Program-made: the position numbers and the translations under genes
The notes under the pieces: model-generated
Told to the model about the DNA's origin: nothing
Seen by the model: the letters and a program-made list of their open reading frames with translations, nothing else
The model's database searches: none
Shown: positions 48,254 to 58,928 of the stretch, in pieces
Layout of the letters: each line of letters begins with the position of its first letter
How positions within the stretch are numbered: position 1 is the stretch's first letter
Assembly (NCBI GenBank): GCA_027382625.1
Contig: JAJKFJ010021497.1
Span: 1-64,000 of the forward strand
Length of the DNA stretch: 64,000 nucleotides
Reading direction: 5' to 3'
Origin: Tetmemena sp. SeJ-2015
Taxonomy: Eukaryota; Ciliophora; Spirotrichea; Sporadotrichida; Oxytrichidae

Positions 48254-50400
48254 TCAATTTAAGACTTGAGTACTAAGTTCCCATTCAATAACTTAGAAGA
48301 GGAATCTTTCAAGTAACTAAAGTTTAAATTTTTAATCTTAATCTACTTTCTAATTCGGTTTGATAAATGCTTTGTTCTCCTCAACTATCTAAATCACAGG
48401 TTTTAGTTGATCTCTTATACGAACTGGAGTGTGCTAATTTTTCTTCTCGTCGGCGATAAGCGGATTCAAAATGAATTGCTTGCTGTTTTTATCACCCCTG
48501 AGACTCCATATATCCTACTCCCAACTCCCGAAGTTTATCCACTCTAGATAATCTCCTTGACTTTGCTTTGATTTTTAAGGTTTTTAGCCTTATCATCACT
48601 TTTATTTGGAATAATGGTGGCTTGAGCAGCTTGTATTTGTTATACTTCCTTTTAAGGGCTTCTCATATTGACTTAGATAAGTATGCTTCCTCTTTAAAAT
48701 ACTCTCTATAAAATATTTCAACTCTAATCTCTTTAAGGCGGTGAAATAGCGAAAGGAGGCTGTCCTGATTTTCATTTCGCTGCAAGGTCAGTGCCACTTT
48801 CACCGCTATTCAGAGCTCCTACTTACAAGATGGAGAGATTCCTTTTGCGATTGCTCACTTCCATTGTTGGACTTTTCATAACCTCACGCATCATAGTTCT
48901 CATCTGGTTGAAGCCTTTTACACTACCACCTGCGGGTAGCATAGATGGCTCTTTAATACTGACTTGCTTACTGTTAGCTGCTATCTGCTTCAAAGCTGCT
49001 AAATTTGAAGAAGCTTAGTGCTACCGAAACAAAGCTTCTATATCCTCCTCGCTAGATGACCCGTCTTTCTAATCGTCTGAACTTATTTCAAAGGACTCAT
49101 TATAGCTTAATATTTTATAGGAGTAGCAATGATAAGACTCATTTACAACTTAGAATAGCATCTGACCTAGAGACATATAAAACTCATTGAATATGATCTT
49201 ATGGTGTTGACCTATTACTATTCAAATCTTAGTTAATCTTGAGGATCCCTCTCAACTATCCCACTCTTATCTCATTATTGAGCATGACCTCTCTAGTTTC
49301 AAGTTTTTGAAATATTCTGCCTGGCTTCTTGCCTGCACAACCCCCAGCCTCGCATCTGCAACTGCGCCTTCTCTAAGTTTTTAACGAAACTTGCAGCAAG
49401 TCTCTGAGGATCTCATTATCGGATAAGATTCTTGCAAGGAAGCCTGGTTTAGTGGGTGTGTAATTTTAACCTCCATTATTGTTCTCTTCACTTTAAGCAT
49501 ATGGAAAGTCTATATTGCTGACTGCTGATTATAACTGCAAAGCTCCAAAGTCAAATGAACTTTCATTTGACTATATTCCTTCTTTACCTTTAGCTCTTAT
49601 CTATCTTTGTCTATTCTTGCCTCTACAGTACTTGCGATTAAAGGCGACAAGTGGCTGATTCTCCTCACACCATTTCAGAAAGCGGTAGAGATTATATCGA
49701 ACCTTTGCACTTTACTTCTTGCCAACTCTTATTGCATCTCCAAACTTCTTATCCTACGATTTCTGCTCTATCTACTCTTAGGCCTTTGAAAAGGACTACG
49801 CAGATGCTTAATGGTAAGAGTGCGGCTTTGGATTCTCGGGGTTAAGTGAAAGTCCTCGAATCTGATTCTGATCCAGACTTGAAACCTTGATCAAAGCTTG
49901 TGACGAGAATTTTTAGAGTGTGAGTAAATAAATGCTTAAGTGTAGATTATCTGATTTTAGTTCATTAAAGTGTGAGGTGGTTGGCTTCTCCTTCTTTGTG
50001 CTGAGAATTCTAAAGTAAAAAACATTTAATATAACACCAAGAGGATATCGTTCGTTTTTATTCAGTATTGCTATGAATTAAAAATCTTACCCTCCTGCTA
50101 TGGTTCCTACTCCCCCTGTGGGAATTTTGAGCACTGCTACTTTCCTTTAGAGCTCTTTGTTTGAGCTCTGTCTTAATGTAGACTTTGTACTTGCTTGCAA
50201 AGGGCGAGAAGATTCCATTAAAGACATGCGACCAACCGGGCTTCTCTCTGTCGTAGATCACCATCGGCATGTTATCAAACATGTGAGCTGTTTTTAATGA
50301 AAGCAAAACGCGTAAAGTAATAAATGTTTTCCTGACAGATCCAAGACCAGATCCCACATCATTTAAATCGATTTGCTATATCAAACTAGGTCAAACTTTG
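48254..50400 (-). CDS. unknown protein, convergent with the previous gene
   Basis: Not recognised. On the minus strand, blocks are DNMPMVIYDREKPGWSHVF, then FNGIFSPFASKYKVYIKTEL, IKVSSLDQNQIRGLSLNPEN, NLYRFLKWCEENQPLVAFNR, NEFYMSLGQMLFQVVNESYH, SSSEEDIEALFRQHQASSNL, GFNQMRTMMREVMKSPTMEV and IRDQLKPVIQIVEENKAF, ending at TGA 48254. The 5' end near 50,360 lacks a clear ATG. A donor-like gtaaga after NHSRR and several frame changes imply introns or IESs I could not fix. The protein looks soluble. The stop lies 128 bp from the stop of the plus-strand gene at 48,126. Confidence 0.5.
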
Positions 50401-50641
50401 TGTCGATAATAAAGAAAACAGCATATCGGATTAAAAAACTAACCATTTACTCGAGATCGAGAGAAGTTTTCTTCAATTGATTACTCTATTTTATTGCGTT
50501 CAGTTTATTCAAATCATAAATTCCCATTTTCTTGAACACCTTGATTCATAAAACTTAAAGTCTCTTGGCTTTGAGCTTTAATAAATTTAAATATAATTAT
50601 TAGATATATTAGAGCAGCACTTGCATTAGAGTTGTGCGAAG

Positions 50642-51230
50642 ATGGACTCAAAACATCCAGAGCTGGATTCTCTTTTGAAAGTTCAGAGGTGGAGTTTACA
50701 AATGTGTGAAGTTTTTAGTTTATTGATCCTCTTCAGGTACATGCATTTTAATATAACTTATGTTAACTATATAGCTTAGACTTAAAATTTTAGAAGATTC
50801 TTTTGCTTTTAAACTTTTCTTTCTTCCTATAGAGCTGGATGGTCTATTTTGCGAGCTGAGTTGGGTCTTATATTGCCTTGATTTTTAACTGGCTCGGTTA
50901 AACCTGGCTATATTTTGGCAACTTTGTTAGATGTATTAAATTATGCATTCTTTAAAGGAAAAATCAAACATTAGATGGTAGATGCAGACCGCCACTATTT
51001 GCTTTAAGGAACCTATCTTTTTATCCATAAACTATTCATCTTGCTCACCCCCATCTTTCCTTATTATGATAAATAAATCACTAAGAATATGATAATTTAT
51101 TTGCTAGTTTATGATGTGTAGATGTGACTCACCCCCTCTTTCTTGTTGTGGGTGGGTGCTTACTCCATTATGAGTGGGGCTGGGGCGGAGTATCTTAAGC
51201 TCTTATTTTTACATAATTTATTATTCTAAC
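50642..51230 (+). pseudogene. small membrane protein gene with two in-frame TGA codons
   Basis: ATG 50642 starts MDSKHPELDSLLKVQRWSLQ. A GT..AG intron with a clean phase (gtacatgca..cctatag) joins SLLILFR to AGWSILRAELG. The frame then runs through TGA at 50879-50881 and again at 51125-51127 without changing frame. The flanking sequence still reads as membrane protein (FLTGSVKPGYILATLLDVL, YLFIHKLFILLTPIFPYYD, LTPSFLLWVGAYSIMSGAGA). Both TGAs sit where Trp would fit. It may be a germline pseudogene, a gene with TGA read as Trp, or one whose real end is the first TGA. The family is not recognised. Confidence 0.45.
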
Positions 51231-51730
51231 GAGCTCATTTCAGTCAAAATAAACGTACTATTTATTGCATCACATAAAAAAAATAAATGCCCCTTTTATG
51301 CATAATAAAATAACTAAAGTAGGGGAGTGAACTTACTGGAATTAATTATCTAATCAAACTATAAAGAATTAAGCATTTATTTCAATTTATAACTTACTGC
51401 AATTGTAAGTATAAGTGATATATATTTAAATTTCTAAAGATGGTGTATGTGTAAGCCTTTTAAAGATCCAATTAGGATTGGTTGGAGAAGGTATATAAGA
51501 GAGATCTGCATTTAATATTGTAATATATATAAATATTACTAGCGCGAGTTAGTTAAAAGACTTTAAGCAATCACACACACATTATTTATCATGCATTTTA
51601 AGATTATCTGAATATTCAACAAGAACATATTAAAATTCACCCAAATATTCATTCAATCCTAAAAATTATAATATACAAATATACACACCCTAACATCTAT
51701 AGTTGGCTTTGAGTTTTGGATCGAGAGAGA

Positions 51731-52216
51731 ATGGAAGAAGATTACAACTTTGATCAGGGAAATGCTGGCTCAGAAGCTATCGAGAAGGTTTCCGCCGGTT
51801 CCCTCAAGAAAGGTGACCTCGTCATGATTAAGGAACACCCCTGCAAGGTCGTGTCCTTCTCCACCGCCAAGACTGGCAAGCACGGTTCCGCCAAGGCCAT
51901 GATCACCGGTATCGACATCTTCACCTCCAACAAGTACGAGTGCACCTTCTCCACTGGTGACAACGTTGATGCCCCAGTCATGAAGAGAAAGGAATATACC
52001 CTTGTCAACATTGAGGACGACGGCTTCGTCTCCCTCATGGACGACGCTGGTGAAATCAAGGAAGACATCAAGCTTCCCGAGGACGAGTGGCTCAAGGACG
52101 TTACTGACAAGATCAGAGAAATCTTCAACGCTGGAACCAAGGAGTGCCTCATCGCTGTCGTCTCCGCCATGGGTCAGGAGAAGATCATCTCAGTCAAGGA
52201 AGGCAAGGATCAGTGA
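51731..52216 (+). CDS. EIF5A: translation initiation factor 5A (eIF5A)
   Basis: Single-exon gene of 161 residues from ATG 51731 (MEEDYNFDQGN) to TGA 52214. eIF5A binds ribosomes and relieves stalling at Pro-rich sequences. The hypusine site is Lys50 in TAKTGKHGSAK, the exact context recognised by deoxyhypusine synthase. Other conserved parts are HPCKVVSFSTAKTGKHG, GIDIFTSNKYE and the C-terminal OB fold with IKEDIKLPE. The length equals that of the family. Unlike its neighbours it has no intron, no IES and no frame slip. It uses GC-ending codons almost throughout (AAG, CTC, ATC, GTC), as expected of a highly expressed gene. AT-rich sequence with no recognised element lies upstream. Confidence 0.97.
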   Translation: MEEDYNFDQGNAGSEAIEKVSAGSLKKGDLVMIKEHPCKVVSFSTAKTGKHGSAKAMITGIDIFTSNKYECTFSTGDNVDAPVMKRKEYTLVNIEDDGFVSLMDDAGEIKEDIKLPEDEWLKDVTDKIREIFNAGTKECLIAVVSAMGQEKIISVKEGKDQ

Positions 52217-53280
52217 AAGGGAAGTGCAGACGCCCCCTCCCCTGGGCACAAAAGTCAAATAACGCACAAGCAAAGCGAGAAAGGCGAGCGAGACAGACTC
52301 TGTGTGGTCTGCTTTGTTCCTATTCACTCATTTCATTGCACAAGTGATGATCTCATGATACATATGCGGGTGGGGAAGATTATCTTGTCTTTAATTGTCT
52401 CTCTAAGAGTTATTTCCTACTTTCTTTTCTTACTCACTATTACGAATTTGACTTTATTTTCATTTTGGATTGAGTATATGCAAGTGCAAGTCTCTTAATT
52501 CTAAAAATTATATTAAATAGTACTCGTGCTCTTATATTCCGCGATCTCAATCAAGATAAACATCACTCACTCTTAGTATTAGTAAACTCTATCCTTTAAT
52601 AGGGACCTCACAATAAAATAGATTTGTGTTCTTCTCATTTTCTTCTACTCTACTTCCTATTTGGTTTCTTCTTCTTCTTCATATCTCTTTCATTTTATCT
52701 GAGTTGAATTATCTCTTATAATTAGTATTTCTAAATCACTGCGATTATCACCCACTCAGAAAAATTCCAACCTTCCTGAGTCGGGGAATATAGCTGAAAT
52801 TAAGATTTAAAAATAGAGGAAGTCTAAGTGCGAGAATAGGGGTGGTAATTATTAGTATTCATTAAGCAAATAACTCCAATGCAAACTTTCAAACTTGTAA
52901 TTTATTTGTATGAGGTATGTGGAGCTAGTTAATCCGAGAATAAGTTTTTAGGCTTTGGTAATTTATTAGTTCAGAGTTTGCAACATCAATATCTTAACAT
53001 AGTCTCGCCTACTATATTAATGGCAGCATAAAGCAATTGGTTATTAAGAGACTCTTGCATTTCAAAGACTTAAATTTTTCAATCTTTGTTTATTGTTTTA
53101 ATTCAACTATGATTTTAATTAATTTTGTACTATAATCAAAGCTTTGTAATTAGGTTTTTGTTCACCCATAATGGATGTTGTTAGTAGTAATGTGTATGCT
53201 TATACTATCCTTCAGATTGACTATGTACACTACTGCTGCTTCATATATGTTATTTATCTATCTCTCTATCAACGATCGTC
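52217..53280. other. noncoding spacer downstream of eIF5A
   Basis: About 1.06 kb. The first 120 bases are GC-rich and probably 3' UTR or chromosome flank. The rest is AT-rich with T- and C-rich tracts near 52,660. No gene or RNA motif was recognised. Confidence 0.45.
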
Positions 53281-55606
53281 ATGTTATCTCAAGACCAGTT
53301 TATCATTCACACTTTCGCATTTTTAGCCTATGAGTCTAGTAAGTAGGTAGGATCCTTCAAGTCAAACCAATCCTCACAAGTATCTCTTAAATCATTGACT
53401 GACTAGACCTCCGCAGAGTAAAACAGACTGAAGCTAATTGGGAAACGCCCAGGACAGTAAACTCAAAGTTAAGCTCTCACCACTACTAACTTCACATCGA
53501 GTCTGCTTTCAGCAGTGATCCTCTCCCCCCAACAACCAAAACTCTTCACTTCTAAAACTAGAAGAGTCTATCCCTGCAAGTTCCCTCTCTATAGGGCTAG
53601 AGAAGGTTTGGATTAGCAACAAGTTAACAATTCACTAAAATCTAGGAGGACTTGGAGGGAGAGCTCGAAAACCAACTTGAACTAAGTCCTAGATAGGAGA
53701 GAAAGAGAGCCATTCAGTAGTCGTTTGGAGTTAAGATTCAGTCTCCCAAATCTGGGTTATTAAGAAACTATAAACAGGGTGGAGCTTAGACTCAGAGTAC
53801 TTTCGGTAAAGTAACCAAGGACAAGATTATGAATGGGAATAATTCAAGGAAACTCAGGTGGGTAGTAATAAACTTAAGACAACTAAAACTTCACATAGAT
53901 GGCCATCGCTAGGAAAGCCCACTCTCCATCTCTTCAAGAAAAGCAGCCAATTGGTATTTAGTAATAGCAGACGATGTTTCTGTCTCTACTCAGTCCACAG
54001 AACACGCCCGCACTCAATCGATCAAGCACCAACTTCTTTAAAAAGAAGAAACTTCTCATGCTGAAATAGCAGAAATAAGAGGAGTTGCTCAAGAAGTTTG
54101 AACAAATGCAAAAGATCAAGTAAGAAAGGCAGATCAAGAGAGCACTTAACTTATTTAATTTAGTTAGGGATTATAATTCAGAGAGCAAGGTTGCTTTCTT
54201 CTTTAAATTTCTTATTGTTATTCCAAAGTCTTATAGAAAAATATACATTTTCTAAATTCGGCAATTTAGAATAATGCGACTTATCCGATATCTGAAACCT
54301 AAGAAAGCTCAATTCAGACAACCTTTACTTGGTATACTTTCTCATAATTATGAACAATCACAAGATACCTAGGAGGTCATTGAAATTCCCATTTCAAAGA
54401 ATGAACATTCTAACTCTTTTCGCAAGTCTATTACACAATTTTAAGACAAGAATCCCAATGAGTTTATTTCTGGCAAACACTTCAATCTATTGTTAAAGCT
54501 AACTTAATTAAATGCTGAAGTTATTCAATCCTAGTCTTAAGATCGATGAAATTGATGATGAAAGAGAAGATGACTAGCTTGAATCGCAGAGAGGAGCCTA
54601 AGGCCCAGAAGGGATCGACCCTTTGTAGCTGTCTCTTAAGAAGAGAGCTTCAGCTGATTCAATTAGAATAGATCTCACTAAAGACCAACCCTTCTTTAAA
54701 TCTAGAAATCTAGGGGCCAGTAAGACCAAAACCTTTATAAGATAAGATATTGCACATACTTTTAAATTTAGATCTTTGCTGTGGTTGATTCAGGCTAAGG
54801 ACTTAATTAGATAAGGAATAGCCAAACTCTAGAAAAGCTTAAGCAAAATCTCTAGAACTCTCACTCATTAAGAGTTCTCAGGACATCTTAAGCATCCATT
54901 GTTAACTTATAATGTTTGTGTTGCTAATCTTTATCGAACAGATTCCTTACCATTAATGACGTTGTCACATCGAGCAATCCAGTAAATTTGAAATGCAAAC
55001 CCCTGTCAAGAGAATCAGTTTTAAGGGTGGTAAATCCCGTTTAGACTACAAGACCCAAGACCTCCTCTGATTAAGCTGCACTGTTCTAGTCTTTTAAAAC
55101 ACCCTATAATACAACAACTATCAATTCTAACTCTTAAAATCGGAACTTCGCTTTTGCAAGTACACTTCAACCTACTACACATGGAGTAGACTTAAGAATT
55201 AGAACTCATTAGAGTATCAAAGCTCAAGAGATTATAGAAGAGGAATTCAGTGAGAAACTATCCAAGATGAAATCAAGCATCGATGAGCTATAAAGGAAAT
55301 ATTTTTTTAGCTCTTACTTTTATTAAACTCACAGGCGTTTCTTCACGAAGCTCATAAAGAATTTTAACTTTTGATGAAAGAGTAAAAGAAAGTCCATTTA
55401 ACAAAGCCTCCCTAGTTAGAACTCAAAGATCTAATAGAACGAGCTAGGAGTAGCATCGTCTATCAACACGAAGCTCAAATAAAGATATGAAACTATTCCA
55501 AACTACTATGGAATAAGTAAACTTTTCAAAGAATCAAAATACTCCCTTAAATTTTCAAAAAGAGCCAAAGATTGATGAATAATCAGGCACTCTATTTACA
55601 GAGTGA
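53281..55606 (+). CDS. unknown polar protein
   Basis: Not recognised. ATG 53281 opens MLSQDQFIIHTFAFLAYESS. Blocks then appear in several frames: KIQSPKSGLLRNYKQGG, NTPALNRSSTNFFKKKK, KQEELLKKFEQMQKIKQERQ (coiled coil), RLIRYLKPKKAQFRQPLLG, KIDEIDDEREDDQLESQRGA, SIRIDLTKDQPFFKSRNLG, EFSGHLKHPLLTYNVCVANL, MKSSIDELQRK and SPFNKASLVRTQRSNRTS, with TGA 55604. Most of it is polar and Ser-, Lys- and Gln-rich, suggesting a disordered protein with one coiled coil. The frame changes imply several IESs; none was fixed with certainty. Confidence 0.5.
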
Positions 55607-55770
55607 TAAATTTTCGTTTTTTTGAATGCTAAATTTGAACATTAAAGCATCCATTGAGTGATAATTTTATGGAATGAAATATGGAAATAGTATAGGGTGT
55701 TGAATAAATTAATCAAAGTTGCTGTGATTTTAAATAGACTCGTTTCATACTGTGATTTAATAAATTAAAA

Positions 55771-57843
55771 ATGCAAGTGATAGTGACTAGAAGTCCACTT
55801 GAGGACTTAATCCCCACCCCTGATATTGTTACAAAAATCTCAGACATCATCTATTTCCCCTCAAGGGCAATCTCTACTTTCTTAGATAGACCCGAAGGTA
55901 AGAGTCCTAATATTATTCATGATGGAAGAATTCTTGGAACAATCATTCGAGCATAACTATTTCAATAACATGGCTTTAGAGTCGCAGCATTTTGAAATTT
56001 CATAAATTTATGATGATTATTAATCTCGTTTATTAATATAGACCAGATACTCTACTTAGTTAGTTTTCTCTTGGCTGTGCTTACAGGCTGGTTGCTGAAT
56101 ACTCTATACTCAGTGCGTTTGCGAAAAATAATTTCAGTATCTATGGGCATCTTCATTCAAGTCTATATGTACGGAAAAGGTAAGTGAGAAGTAAATAGAG
56201 AACAATTTTGAGACTCCAATTAATAGTTCATTTTTCAAGTCTTGCTTTGCATATTTTTGCCTCCCAGTTCTAAAATATCTAATAGGAGCTTGTAATGATG
56301 TAATGTTACTCAATATTTGTGATCGATTATGATATATAATTAATGCGACATACCTTACTCATATTTAATATATAGGGTTCTACCCGAGCATGAGCTTCGT
56401 GCTCCTTTCCTTCTTTATCATGAAGTACCTTCCAAGAACCTCATAGCACAGGGTAGTTTTTGTAATTAACTCAGTGCTGCTCTCATTAGCTCACATCCAC
56501 AAGATGTGGTACTATTACGGATTTTGGGGCGCAGAAATCACTAATCTCATGATGATGAACCTTTGCAGAATTACAGCAGTTGCAATGGCTTATAGAGATG
56601 GCTCAGTCCCAGAAAAAGAAAGGGAGGAAAAACTCAAGACCAGAGAACGATTTTATGCTGTGGACTAATGCCCAAGTCTCTATGACTATATAGGATACCT
56701 CTACTACTTTAATTAGTTCATTTTAAGTTGTAAATTACTACAGTGGAGGAACCATAGCTGGTCCATTTTATGAATACAAGGACTTCAATGATTTTATGCA
56801 CAGACAAAATCACTATTCAAATATACCAAGCACAATTATTCCAACACTCAAAAGATTAGGAGTCGCATTTTGTAAAGTTCTTTGCTTACTAATTTACTCT
56901 TAGTATACATCGGTGCTGTAGGAATAATGTCAGACTACTTCCCATTCGGCTACGTTCTCAAATTTTATTTTTCTGACAGCTGAGTATGCTGCAAGACCTT
57001 ACTGGCAAAAGATGCTGATCCTACTTGGAACTCTGAAGCACAAGTTGTTCACATATTATACAGCGTTCTGCCTGATGGATTCTGGCTCTTATGCAAGTGG
57101 TCTCAGTTTCAATGGCTATGACGATCAAAGTAATTCATCATGACGTTTACTTAACCATTAAACATAGAGCGTCCTAAATTCAATAGAGTTGAGAACATTA
57201 GAGTTTATGACATTGAATTCTCTTACAAGGTTCAAGAGTTCTTCGCAGCTTGGAATATCTCTGTGCATATGTGGCTAAAACACTATGTTTTCCTAAGGAT
57301 GATGAAAAAAGGGCAGAATCCAGGTCTTCTTCCAATCCTAGCAACTTTCGTTATGTCTGCTGTGTGGCATGGCTTCTACCCTGGCTACTTCTTTTTCTTC
57401 GTCTCATCAGGCTTAAACGACTACTTATTCAAAATCGCTGCTAAGATTTACATCCTCTTTGAATGGATGCCCTCTTTTGCATAAAAGTTCCTTCTCTTGT
57501 AAGAAAAACTTTCAATTACTCTATCGACTAACTCCTTCATCATTTCACATTTACTCACTCATTATCTTATAGCTCTTGGTCTTATTTCTAATGTGCATAC
57601 TGGGGCATCTGCTTTATAATGCTTGACATTCAAAGTATCCATACAATTCACTCTGCAGTCAACTACTCACTGCATTTCGTTCTAATTGGGTCACTACTAT
57701 TCATCCAGTTCTCTGGAATCATTCCCTATTGCAAACGCTTAGAGGCTAAGAAATACCCTGAAAGAGCAGTCTTTCGCTCTAAAGACTCCTAATCCTAACC
57801 TTAGAATGAGTAATAAACTGATAATCAAAAGAAGAACTAATGA
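55771..57843 (+). CDS. MBOAT lysophospholipid acyltransferase
   Basis: Membrane-bound O-acyltransferase of the LPLAT (MBOAT1/2/5-like) group. It transfers acyl chains from acyl-CoA to lysophospholipids in the ER (Lands cycle). ATG 55771 reads MQVIVTRSPLEDL. Multiple transmembrane segments follow (LVSFLLAVLTGWLLNTL, MSFVLLSFFIMKYLP). Family motifs are MNLCRITAVAMAYRDG, YYSGGTIAGPFYEYKDFNDF, AAWNISVHMWLKHYVFLR (active-site Asn) and MSAVWHGFYPGYFFFF (active-site His). The polar tail ends at TGA 57841. GT..AG introns are seen at about 56,180-56,376, 56,873-56,904 and 57,130-57,168. A 22-bp IES interrupts YYSGGT, and a T5 run near 56,970 shifts the frame by one base. A further IES lies near 55,980-56,040. 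Confidence 0.92.
56711..56737. other. short IES, pointer AATTA, 22 bp eliminated
   Basis: AATTA at 56711-56715 and 56733-56737. Removal gives LYYFNYYSGGTIAGPFYEY, an invariant MBOAT stretch. Confidence 0.9.
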
Positions 57844-57972
57844 GATGAAGATTTATAATCAAAATGTACAAAAGTTTCCATTTGTAAAGACATCCTCGAT
57901 AGCTTCAACTTAATGCTTAGAGTAAGTTTCATCTGTAAACTGAATTGATCAAATTAATTATCTCTCTCAAAA

Positions 57973-58631
57973 TCAATCTTCATCACTATCTCGCCTCTTA
58001 AATTGTACTCTCTCGCTCCTCCCCTCCACCTTAACTTTATTGACTAGGCTGGGTGCTCTAGCTGCATCTCCCATCTTTTTCTTAGCAAGCTTCATTCTCT
58101 CACTTGCATAGTCCCTCTCTTCCTCTTCCTCATAATCTTCATCCTCTTCATCTCCAGTTTTCCTCTTCTTATAGCCATTACCACTCTCGTTGCTGTTATC
58201 ATATTGAGAACTCTTGACATCTACTTTCATATTGTATTTCATGTCATCATCAGCATCTTCCTCTTTCTTGGAGAGAAAGTCTTTTCCGTTGCGGTTCATG
58301 CGCACTCTATCTCCAAGGTTATAAGCGTAGGCACCTGGCACTTTTCCCTCTATAAAAGCAGTGAGATCAAAGCTATTTATAAAAATGAGAAAGACTTACC
58401 TAGTTTGTTGAACTTGGAAACCCAACTCTCCTTGATTTGCATGACCGCCATTATACCTTCGAAGTTTGGAGTTGTCCTCTCCATGATCACCTCATTGTCG
58501 TAGTCCTGGGCTCTGCAGTTGGGGCAGCCTACATCTATGAACTGTTGCTCAGCTAGAACTATGTGGCAATCCAAGCAAGCTCTTAGTTTCTTAGTGCTGT
58601 TTGGTAGCTTTGCATTAGTCAAGTTATTCAT
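57973..58631 (-). CDS. SUPT4H1: transcription elongation factor Spt4 with extended tail
   Basis: Spt4 pairs with Spt5 in DSIF and binds RNA polymerase II in the nucleus. Exon 1 is 58631-58400 and exon 2 is 58349-57973, joined by a 50-nt GT..AG intron. The zinc finger is formed by LRACLDCHIVLAE and DVGCPNC. The conserved TTPNFEGIMAVM, ESWVSKFNKL and KVPGAYAYNLGDRVRM follow. Typical Spt4 ends here at about 100-117 residues. This one adds about 90 more, first acidic and then basic (DEEDEDYEEEEERDYASERM, KKKMGDAARAPSL), to TGA 57973. The tail is continuous with the core and may mediate extra contacts or nuclear import. No IES is needed. Confidence 0.94.
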
Positions 58632-58928
58632 GGTCTTAATTTTTTACTAAATTTGAGAACTGCAAATGGGTCTTTGCAACTATTAGAACAATTTTGAATA
58701 TTCAAATCTCGAGGGGTTTCAGAAAAAGCTCAGTTCATTCTTCTTTAAGAGTTTTAAGAGTGGATTCACGTTAAGGTAGTGATAAAGAAAGATTAAATGA
58801 TTAGATAAAGTGAGTGAGAGAGACTAACAACAGTATTGATTGCTTTGGATTTAAAGAATTACTATTTCATGTTAGAATAGGAGATTTTTCTATTTCAATT
58901 CAAATGCTTCATCTTGAGATCCTCATAC

